A DNA stretch of 25,027 nt from Candidatus Heimdallarchaeota archaeon (GTDB taxonomy: Archaea > Asgardarchaeota > Heimdallarchaeia > Heimdallarchaeales > Heimdallarchaeaceae). Positions 15,278 to 21,651 of the stretch are shown here, piece by piece. Within the stretch, counting starts at the first letter, position 1. Every line of letters starts with the position of its first letter. Position numbers and translations under genes: made by a program. Location: the NCBI GenBank assembly GCA_016839875.1, contig JAEOTK010000150.1, forward strand, positions 1 through 25,027, read 5' to 3'. Below the pieces are notes generated by a model that did not search any database, had not been told where the DNA came from, and worked only from the letters and a program-made list of their open reading frames with translations.

Positions 15278-16423
15278 TTATAATCGTCCTTTAATCAAAA
15301 ACATGAAATAAGCGTACTTGAACGCTTTCTTGAATAAACCAAAAAGAAATGAGGAATGTAATCCATATTTCTTTGGTGGATATTCATAACTGAAATGTAA
15401 TAACATTGACTTGTGGAAGGTTGTTATAATAAAGCAAATTGTTAATCCATTGTACCTAGCTTTTGGTTCTTTCCCTTTGAGTTGTGCTAAAAGATTCTTC
15501 ACTAATACATTTGAAGAGAAATGTGAGACAGCTCCTGATTTAGAAACTGGAAGATTAGTTGCGTCTCCAATTGCGTAGATATTGTTGTATTCTGTGTGTT
15601 TCATTGTATGACGATCAGTTGTAACCCATCCTTCTCTATCTCCAAGTCCAGAATCTTTGATAACATCATGACCTTCATGAGGAGGTACAATTATCAAACC
15701 TTCGTATTTTATCTCCTCTCCTTCTAAAGATAGAACTTTGTTGTTCTCTGTATCAACTGTTTCGAAATTAAAGAATGAAGTAAATTTGATGTTTCTTTTA
15801 GCAAAAAGTTTTTCTACTCTCTTAGCAGGTTCAGCCATTGTGAAAGCCCTTGATAATGGGTAGAGAAACTTAATTGTAGATTTGTGTCTTATTCCTCTCT
15901 TACGTAAATATTTGTCTAACAAGAATGCGAATTCAACTGGGGCTGGTGGGCATTTATATGGTACAGTTGTTGGAGTAATAACAATTGTTCCTCCATCAAA
16001 CGAATGTAGTTTTTCTTTGAGGTGGATAACTCCCTCTTTTGTGTAGAACTCACAAACATTATCTGCTGCGCAATATGCGTCAATTTGTTCATGTGCTATT
16101 CTAGCACCAGTTGCTAAGATTAAATAATCATAAGAAATAGTATCTTCATTCTCTAAAGTTACGATATTTTTTTCAGGATCTATCTTTGTTGCTGAGGATT
16201 GTATCCAATTAACCTTTCTGCTTAGTAATTTAGATATGGGTTTTAAGAGAGTCGAAATGGGTTTGTCTTGAAAAACCCAGAATAAATACTCAGGTTCGTA
16301 GATATTTTCTTCCTTAGGTTCGATTAATGTGATTTTGACTTTTTTTCTGTTTACCTTTCGCGCCAAATGATTAGTTGTAGCTAAGCCAGAAAAACCTCCA
16401 CCTATTATTACTATATTTCTCAT
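15278..16423 (-). CDS. SQR-like FAD-dependent pyridine-nucleotide-disulfide-type oxidoreductase
   Basis: A 381-aa flavoprotein of the sulfide:quinone oxidoreductase/flavocytochrome c sulfide dehydrogenase group. The N-terminal dinucleotide motif is IVIIGGGFSGLATTNHL (residues 4-20), the acidic end of beta-2 is E35, and the second FAD motif is YAIGDATNLP (283-292). Cysteines lie where SQR has its sulfide-handling residues: C118/C124, C158 in YKCPPAPVEF, and C330 in LTICF. The C-terminus is hydrophobic/amphipathic (FLFGLFKKAFKYAYFMFLIKG), as in membrane-docking SQRs. It probably oxidises sulfide or transfers polysulfide; the electron acceptor is unknown. The start at 16423 follows the TusA stop by 10 bp; an upstream in-frame start would overlap TusA. 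The operon context with TusA and DsrE genes supports a sulfur role. Confidence 0.85.
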   Translation of the reverse strand: MRNIVIIGGGFSGLATTNHLARKVNRKKVKITLIEPKEENIYEPEYLFWVFQDKPISTLLKPISKLLSRKVNWIQSSATKIDPEKNIVTLENEDTISYDYLILATGARIAHEQIDAYCAADNVCEFYTKEGVIHLKEKLHSFDGGTIVITPTTVPYKCPPAPVEFAFLLDKYLRKRGIRHKSTIKFLYPLSRAFTMAEPAKRVEKLFAKRNIKFTSFFNFETVDTENNKVLSLEGEEIKYEGLIIVPPHEGHDVIKDSGLGDREGWVTTDRHTMKHTEYNNIYAIGDATNLPVSKSGAVSHFSSNVLVKNLLAQLKGKEPKARYNGLTICFIITTFHKSMLLHFSYEYPPKKYGLHSSFLFGLFKKAFKYAYFMFLIKGRL

Positions 16424-16433
16424 TTTAGAGCCT

Positions 16434-16673
16434 TCAGTGTAGTTTTTTAACGATGTAACGATCGAAACCGTCTTCATTAATTAGTTCAGATAATTCGTGT
16501 TTTGCTTTATCAATCCAAGCAGGAACATCTACTCTTGTTCCTTCATCAGAGCTAAGTAAAGCAATAAATTCACCAACTTCTGCTTGACGAATTGCTTTGA
16601 TTAATTCCATCATTGGTCCTGGACAAAAAGCTCCTCTTGCATCAACTTCTATTGCTATCTCATAATCAGTCAT
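16434..16673 (-). CDS. TusA-family sulfurtransferase (first gene of the sulfur-relay operon)
   Basis: A 79-aa TusA-family protein with catalytic C17 in AFCPGPMMELIKAI (CPGP) and the usual alpha/beta sandwich ending FDRYIVKKLH. It has the same length as the second TusA downstream. The ATG at 16673 was chosen because AGGTGA lies directly upstream; a longer version starting at 16721 would run through the putative TATA-to-start region and has no Shine-Dalgarno. It leads the leftward operon TusA - SQR-like - TusA - DsrE2-like - DsrE-like - HTH. Its promoter faces away from the hdrC promoter and carries the inverted CGGTTGTGA repeat. Confidence 0.92.
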   Translation of the reverse strand: MTDYEIAIEVDARGAFCPGPMMELIKAIRQAEVGEFIALLSSDEGTRVDVPAWIDKAKHELSELINEDGFDRYIVKKLH

Positions 16674-16690
16674 TTTTTCACCTTGTTGTT

Positions 16691-16726
16691 CGGTTGTGAC
16701 GAGTTTTGTCTTTTGGCTCACAACCG
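16691..16726. repeat. Inverted repeat CGGTTGTGA, candidate operator of the sulfur-relay promoter
   Basis: A perfect 9-bp inverted repeat: CGGTTGTGA at 16691-16699 and TCACAACCG at 16718-16726, separated by 18 bases. On the leftward transcript one arm abuts the TATA box and the other lies just beyond the expected start site. Binding there would block transcription. A further copy of the half-site occurs at 16811-16819. Confidence 0.6.
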
Positions 16727-16735
16727 TATAAAAGA
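16727..16735 (-). promoter_or_regulatory. TATA box of the leftward sulfur-relay operon
   Basis: On the minus strand, TCTTTTATA is immediately next to the CGGTTGTGA arm. The predicted start is ~16703, giving a ~30-nt leader that contains AGGTGA. Confidence 0.55.
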
Positions 16736-16779
16736 GTTTTGGTTCGTAGAAATGAGAATTATCAATTTTTGGGAATATC

Positions 16780-16789
16780 TTTTTATATC
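16780..16789 (+). promoter_or_regulatory. TATA box of the rightward Hdr-Nuo-Mvh operon
   Basis: TTTTTATATC predicts a transcription start near 16811, where the half-site TACGGTTGT lies. The leader would be ~66 nt and include GGTGA before the hdrC ATG. Confidence 0.5.
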
Positions 16790-16810
16790 TGCACTTGCTC
16801 CAACTACTAA

Positions 16811-16819
16811 TACGGTTGT
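16811..16819. promoter_or_regulatory. Third CGGTTGT half-site, at the predicted Hdr operon start
   Basis: TACGGTTGT matches in reverse ACAACCGTA at 16720-16728. It lies at the predicted transcription start of the rightward operon, suggesting that one regulator controls both divergent operons. Confidence 0.45.
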
Positions 16820-16824
16820 CAAAA

Positions 16825-16855
16825 AGTTCGTTTCAAAACTGCAACTTAACGAACT
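16825..16855 (+). repeat. Inverted repeat AGTTCGTT/AACGAACT in the Hdr operon leader
   Basis: A perfect 8-bp inverted repeat (16825-16832 and 16848-16855) with a 15-base loop, 22 bp before the hdrC ATG. It is either a second operator or an RNA hairpin in the leader. Confidence 0.5.
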
Positions 16856-16877
16856 CTAAGTAATAACCGGTGAGAAT

Positions 16878-17570
16878 ATGATAGCAGTATGGATTAGTTT
16901 AATAGTCACTGCCATATTAGTTGCTGGCTCAATTTCCTTACGCATTATTTCCAAAGAGGGAGAGGAAGGAAGAATTATCAGACCTAACGAGAAATTATCT
17001 GATGAATTCATGGAGGATTTAGCACTAGTTCCTGGTGGCGACAAAATTAAAGAATGCATACAATGTGGCATTTGTTCTGCTTCTTGTCCTGTTTCTTTTG
17101 CAATGGATTATACTCCAAGACAGATATGGGAACTTCTAAGATCTGGACAGTTAAAAAAAGCACTCAACAGTCACACTGTATGGTTGTGCTCTTCCTGCTA
17201 CAAATGTGCTGTAAGATGTTCTACTGGCATTCCTTTTACAGATGTTATGTATGGACTCAAGCGTTTAGGTGTAGAGAAGAAAATGAATCTAAAAGGTCTT
17301 AGTGGCCCAGTCTGGGGTCGTACCTTTTTAAATAATGTTCGACGCTATGATAGAATTACTGACATCTTCGTAATGATCATGTTTATGGTAAAGAAGCAAC
17401 CTTTCAGAATACTTTCAATTCTTCCTGAATCTGTTGGTATGGTAATCAAAGGAAGAATTCCCTTTAAGAATCTTATTATGCTAATTCCTAAAACGATTAA
17501 GTCCTTTTTCACTAGAAGCGACATCAAGAAGATGATGAAATGGATAGATAAGAACGTGGAGACAGATTAA
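16878..17570 (+). CDS. hdrC: HdrC-like iron-sulfur subunit with N-terminal membrane helix
   Basis: A 230-aa HdrC-type protein. Two [4Fe-4S] motifs are complete: C60-x2-C63-x2-C66-x3-C70 and C104-x2-C107-x2-C110-x3-C114. HdrC transfers electrons from HdrA to the catalytic HdrB. Unlike typical soluble HdrC (~185-195 aa), the first ~22 residues are a hydrophobic helix (AVWISLIVTAILVAGSI), and the C-terminal ~95 residues form an extended, basic, partly hydrophobic tail. Membrane anchoring is therefore possible. The ATG at 16878 has GGTGA four bases upstream. It is the first gene of the rightward operon; hdrB starts one base after its stop. Substrate specificity is not fixed by this subunit. Confidence 0.9.
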   Translation: MIAVWISLIVTAILVAGSISLRIISKEGEEGRIIRPNEKLSDEFMEDLALVPGGDKIKECIQCGICSASCPVSFAMDYTPRQIWELLRSGQLKKALNSHTVWLCSSCYKCAVRCSTGIPFTDVMYGLKRLGVEKKMNLKGLSGPVWGRTFLNNVRRYDRITDIFVMIMFMVKKQPFRILSILPESVGMVIKGRIPFKNLIMLIPKTIKSFFTRSDIKKMMKWIDKNVETD

Positions 17571-17571
17571 A

Positions 17572-18468
17572 ATGGCTGAAGATGTAAAAGACAAAGGTTA
17601 TACTTATTTCCCTGGATGTGCTTTGGAAGGACTTCAAGAACCTTATAAAAAATCTACAGAAGCAGTAGCTAAAGAACTCGGAATAAAATTAAATGAGTTG
17701 AAGAACTGGAACTGTTGCGGGACTCCTTCGGTTATCGGTGTAGATGAAATCAAAGCTCTTGCTCTATCTGCCAGAAATCTTGCTTTAGCTGCAAAAGAAG
17801 GAGATCAAATTGTTAGCCCTTGTAACACTTGTTTTGGTACTTTGAAAAAAGTGAATAGATACATGGATTATAACAAGGAAATCTATAATGCAATAAATGG
17901 TTCTCTTAATGCAGCTGGCTTATCATATGAACCTTACACTGTTAAAGTGAGACATTTCGTGGATATCTTAGTTAATGATTATGGGATAGAAGAAATCAGA
18001 AAAAGAGTAAAAAGACCTCTTACAGGTTTCCGAGTTGTACCATTCTATGGGTGCCATTTCTCTAGACCTTTTGGTGAACATGATGATATGGAGAACCCAA
18101 GTAAAATGGACGAATTGATCAAAATTTCTGGTGCTGAATGGGTAGATTATCCCATGAAGTTTACATGTTGTGGAGCTACTCTTCCTGTAACAGATCAAGA
18201 AGTTGGTTATAGACTCATACATGAAATTCTCAGATCAGCAAAGGAAGTTAAAGCTGATTTCATTATAACTGCATGTCCATTGTGTCAAACAAACTTAGAG
18301 ATGTTCCAACGAGTAGCTGGAAATATGTATGGAGGTAAACACCATATACCAATTCTGTACGTTACTCAATTAGTAGGTTATGCTCTTGGGCTTTCAGTAA
18401 AGGAACTAATGATAGATAAAACACTAGTTAAGCCAAAAAGACTTATAGAAAAAAGTGAGGTGGTCTAA
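17572..18468 (+). CDS. hdrB: HdrB, catalytic CCG-domain subunit
   Basis: A 298-aa HdrB with two complete cysteine-rich CCG domains: C16, C48/C49, C84-x2-C87 and C161, C199/C200, C235-x2-C238. In HdrB these ligate the two non-cubane [4Fe-4S] clusters that cleave a heterodisulfide. All ten cysteines are present, so catalysis on a disulfide- or persulfide-like substrate is expected. CoM-S-S-CoB is the substrate only in methanogens, and nothing else here points to methanogenesis. It is translationally linked to hdrC (1-bp gap) and to the HdrA-NuoE gene (TAATG overlap, with GAGGTGG upstream). A sulfur substrate delivered by TusA/DsrE is an inference from the divergent operon. Confidence 0.93.
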   Translation: MAEDVKDKGYTYFPGCALEGLQEPYKKSTEAVAKELGIKLNELKNWNCCGTPSVIGVDEIKALALSARNLALAAKEGDQIVSPCNTCFGTLKKVNRYMDYNKEIYNAINGSLNAAGLSYEPYTVKVRHFVDILVNDYGIEEIRKRVKRPLTGFRVVPFYGCHFSRPFGEHDDMENPSKMDELIKISGAEWVDYPMKFTCCGATLPVTDQEVGYRLIHEILRSAKEVKADFIITACPLCQTNLEMFQRVAGNMYGGKHHIPILYVTQLVGYALGLSVKELMIDKTLVKPKRLIEKSEVV

Positions 18469-19751
18469 TGACATCTGAAGCAGATCCAAGAATTGGAGTT
18501 TTTGTTTGTAAATGTGGAAAAAATATTGCAGCAAAAGTCGCAGTCAAAGAAGTAGCAGATTTTGCAAAAACTCTAGATAATGTAGAATTCAGTCAAGTGA
18601 ATACTTTTACTTGTTCAGCAGTTGGACAAAATGCGATCAAAGATGCAGTAAAGGAACATAATCTAGATCGAGTTGTAGTAGCAAGTTGCTCTCCAACAAT
18701 GCATGAGAGTACCTTTCAAGCAGCAACTGAAGAAGCAGGATTGAACAAATATCAATTCCAAATGGCAAACATTAGAGAATTTTCCTCATGGGTTACTAAA
18801 GATCCAACTGAAGCAACTAATAAAGCTAAGAAAATAGTTACTGGTGCTGTAAAACGAGTTGCATTTCATGAACCGCTTGAAGAAGTAATTGTCCCAGTAA
18901 ATCCAAATACCTTAGTTATTGGCGGTGGAATCGCTGGAATATCAGCAGCTCTAAAAATCGCAGATGCAGGTCATAATGTTATCTTAGTTGAAAAAGAACC
19001 CTCCATCGGTGGAAGAATGGCTCAACTTGATAAAACATTTCCAACACTAGATTGTGCTGCCTGCATTTTATCCCCACGAATGGTGGATGTTGGAAAACAT
19101 CCAAACATAGAATTAATGGCTTACTCTGAAGTTGTTGCAGTTGATGGATATATTGGTAATTTTAATGCTAAAATCAAAAACAAAGCAAAATCAGTAGATG
19201 AAGAAAAATGTACTAGCTGTGGCGATTGCTGGGAAAATTGTCCTGTAAGATATACTGCTTATACTGAACCTGCAAAAATTGTTCCTGCATTGCTTTACGA
19301 TGAAAAGACATTCCTCGATAAAATCATCAACAAATACAAAGATAGACGAGGAGCTATTATGCCTATTCTTGAGGCAATAAATAGTGAGTATAGATATCTT
19401 CCTGAAGAGGGTTTGAAATATGTCGCAGTTCAAATGGATTATCCATTGAGTTCGATTTATAGAATTGCCACCTTCTATAACGCTTACAGCTTAGAACCAA
19501 GAGGAGAGCATCTGATAAGTGTCTGTATGGGAACAACCTGTCATGTTCGAGGAGCTCCAAGACTTGTTGAAAGACTAAAAAGTGAGCTTAAGATTGACAT
19601 TGGTCAAACAACTGATGATGGTAAATTTACTCTAGAAACAGTCCGATGTTTAGGTTGTTGTAGTTTAGCTCCAGTGATTACGATTGATGGTGAAGCGTTC
19701 GGTAATATGAAACCGAGTAGAATTCCAAGGGTGCTTGATAAATATGAGTGA
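18468..19751 (+). CDS. HdrA N-terminal half fused to NuoE
   Basis: A 427-aa fusion. Residues 1-~262 are the N-terminal half of HdrA: an N-terminal cysteine domain (C14, C16, C49, C74), the FAD dinucleotide motif VIGGGIAGISAA (150-161), the HdrA signature TLDCAACILSPRM with C196/C199, and the first cluster of the inserted ferredoxin domain, C248-x2-C251-x2-C254-x3-C258. HdrA then stops at CPVRY. Residues ~275-427 are a full NuoE (24-kDa, thioredoxin-like [2Fe-2S]) domain with C353-x4-C358 and C394-x3-C398. The remainder of HdrA is found on the gene at 21651. There is no frameshift. The stop overlaps the NuoF start by 8 bp. A flavin-bifurcation role is inferred from HdrA. Confidence 0.92.
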   Translation: MTSEADPRIGVFVCKCGKNIAAKVAVKEVADFAKTLDNVEFSQVNTFTCSAVGQNAIKDAVKEHNLDRVVVASCSPTMHESTFQAATEEAGLNKYQFQMANIREFSSWVTKDPTEATNKAKKIVTGAVKRVAFHEPLEEVIVPVNPNTLVIGGGIAGISAALKIADAGHNVILVEKEPSIGGRMAQLDKTFPTLDCAACILSPRMVDVGKHPNIELMAYSEVVAVDGYIGNFNAKIKNKAKSVDEEKCTSCGDCWENCPVRYTAYTEPAKIVPALLYDEKTFLDKIINKYKDRRGAIMPILEAINSEYRYLPEEGLKYVAVQMDYPLSSIYRIATFYNAYSLEPRGEHLISVCMGTTCHVRGAPRLVERLKSELKIDIGQTTDDGKFTLETVRCLGCCSLAPVITIDGEAFGNMKPSRIPRVLDKYE

Positions 19752-21651
19752 TACAATACCAACTAACATCAAAGCTCTTAGAACTAAAGGAGAAGAAACT
19801 CTCTATCCTGATAAACCAAAAATTGGTATTAGTATGGCTTCTTGTGGTTTAGCTGCAGGTGCTGAGAAGATCTATGAAATAATCGAAAAAGAACTATTGG
19901 ATTTAGAACTTGATTGGATTATTTCTAAGACTGGTTGTCCAGGATATTGTCAAAAAGAACCTTTATTATACTATCATGCCCCTGGGAAAGAGAAAATTTA
20001 CTTCGGGGATTTGACTGAAAAGAAAGCCAAAGAATTGATTAAGGAATTATCTGAAAATAAAGTGGATAGAGATTTTGCTGCATGGAAAATCATGTCAGAT
20101 GTTACTATTGATGAAAAGACATTATTCATCAGCGAAGAGACAGAAATAGCAGATGTTCCTTTGTACCAAGAATATGATTTCTTTGAGAAACAACACAAAA
20201 TTGCTCTTAGGAATTGCGGCTTTATTGATCCTCAGAGTATTGCAGAATATATTGCAAAAGGAGGATATGTAGCTTTCCAAAAAGCCTTGAAAATGAAACC
20301 TAAAGAAGTAATTGATTCAGTTAAGAAATCTGGACTTCGTGGCAGAGGTGGAGGAGGATTTCCTACAGGATTGAAATGGGAACTCTGTTCCAAAGAAACT
20401 TCAGATATCAAATATATTATTTGTAATGCAGATGAAGGAGATCCTGGTGCATATATGGATCGCAGTATTCTAGAAGGTGATCCTCACTCTATAATTGAAG
20501 GGATGCTAATTGGTGCTTATGGAATTGGAGCTAATGAAGGCTACATCTACGTAAGGGCAGAATATCCTTTAGCTATTGAACTTCTTGATATAGCAATAGA
20601 ACAAGCACGTGAAAATGGTTTTCTCGGAGATAATATCCTCAATTCTGGTTTTAATTTTGATATCAAGCTTGCACATGGTGCAGGTGCATTCGTATGTGGA
20701 GAAGAAACAGCCTTGATCGCTTCAATTGAAGGTAGGCCTGTTGAACCAAGAATTAGACCTCCATTTCCATCTGAGTCTGGTCTGTGGGAAAAACCTACAA
20801 ATATAAACAATGTTGAGACTTGGGCTAATATTCCACCTATTCTATTGAAAGGCCATGAATGGTATTCCTCGTTAGGAACAGAAACAAGTAAGGGAACCAA
20901 AGTATTTTCACTAGTAGGAAAAATCAACAATACCGGACTAGTTGAGGTTCCAATGGGAATTACACTACGAGAGATTATCTATGATGTAGGTGGAGGAATA
21001 ATTGATGATAAGAAATTCAAAGCTATTCAAACAGGTGGTCCATCAGGTGGCTGTCTTCCTGAAAGCCATATCGATTTACCAGTGGATTATGAGAGTCTCA
21101 AAGAAGCTGGTTCAATAATGGGCTCTGGAGGAATGATAGTAGTAGATGAGGACACTTGTATGGTGGATCTTGCGAAATTCTTTATCGATTTCACTAGGGA
21201 TGAATCATGTGGTAAATGTGTTTCTTGTCGTGATGGACTAGATGCTTGTCACGAAATACTAGATAAAATAACTGAAGGAAAAGCTTCTTTAGAGGATCTT
21301 ACTTATCTAGAAGAACTCAGTCAATCGATAGTAGATTTTTCAATGTGTGGATTAGGAACCACAGCTCCAAATCCTGTATTGACAACTCTTCGATACTTCA
21401 AAGATGAGTACATTGCGCATATTGAGAATAAAGAATGTCCAGCAAAGGTATGCAAAGCTTTGATCACATATGAGATAATCAAAGACAACTGTGTTGGTTG
21501 TCAAGCATGTGCAAGATTGTGTCCAGAAAATGCAATTAAAGGACAAAAAGATAAAGTTCACAAGATTAACCAAGAACTCTGTATTAAGTGTGGAGTTTGT
21601 TTTGATACGTGTCGATATGATGCGATTCTGATAAGGAGTGGTGATAAATAA
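19744..21651 (+). CDS. nuoF: NuoF/HoxF-like NADH-binding subunit with N-terminal Trx-like and C-terminal ferredoxin domains
   Basis: A 635-aa NADH-oxidising subunit. An N-terminal thioredoxin-like segment (~1-105) has C34, C65 and C69. The FMN/NAD core follows: GLRGRGGGGFPTGLKWE (198-214), NADEGDPGAYMDR (228-240) and GAGAFVCGEETALIASIEG (312-330). The N3-type [4Fe-4S] site is C489-x2-C492-x2-C495 plus C535. A C-terminal 2x[4Fe-4S] ferredoxin has C583/C586/C589/C593 and C613/C616/C619/C623. This layout matches HydB/HoxF/HndC proteins of bifurcating enzymes (~600-640 aa) rather than complex I NuoF (~430 aa). The ATG at 19744 was chosen over a TTG at 19735; it overlaps the previous stop. It provides the NAD(H) site for the complex. 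Confidence 0.95.
   Translation: MSDTIPTNIKALRTKGEETLYPDKPKIGISMASCGLAAGAEKIYEIIEKELLDLELDWIISKTGCPGYCQKEPLLYYHAPGKEKIYFGDLTEKKAKELIKELSENKVDRDFAAWKIMSDVTIDEKTLFISEETEIADVPLYQEYDFFEKQHKIALRNCGFIDPQSIAEYIAKGGYVAFQKALKMKPKEVIDSVKKSGLRGRGGGGFPTGLKWELCSKETSDIKYIICNADEGDPGAYMDRSILEGDPHSIIEGMLIGAYGIGANEGYIYVRAEYPLAIELLDIAIEQARENGFLGDNILNSGFNFDIKLAHGAGAFVCGEETALIASIEGRPVEPRIRPPFPSESGLWEKPTNINNVETWANIPPILLKGHEWYSSLGTETSKGTKVFSLVGKINNTGLVEVPMGITLREIIYDVGGGIIDDKKFKAIQTGGPSGGCLPESHIDLPVDYESLKEAGSIMGSGGMIVVDEDTCMVDLAKFFIDFTRDESCGKCVSCRDGLDACHEILDKITEGKASLEDLTYLEELSQSIVDFSMCGLGTTAPNPVLTTLRYFKDEYIAHIENKECPAKVCKALITYEIIKDNCVGCQACARLCPENAIKGQKDKVHKINQELCIKCGVCFDTCRYDAILIRSGDK

Noticed and set aside
16673..16721. 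Longer N-terminus for the first TusA
   Set aside because: The extension would cover the promoter leader and an operator arm and is unlike the TusA family; AGGTGA marks the ATG at 16673.
18468..19751. HdrA truncated by frameshift or pseudogenised
   Set aside because: The missing half is present intact on the gene at 21651. The fusion partner NuoE is complete, and frames are uninterrupted with tight operon spacing.
20547..20930. 127-aa minus-strand frame inside nuoF
   Set aside because: It lies wholly inside a highly conserved gene in antisense, with no promoter, Shine-Dalgarno or recognisable domain.
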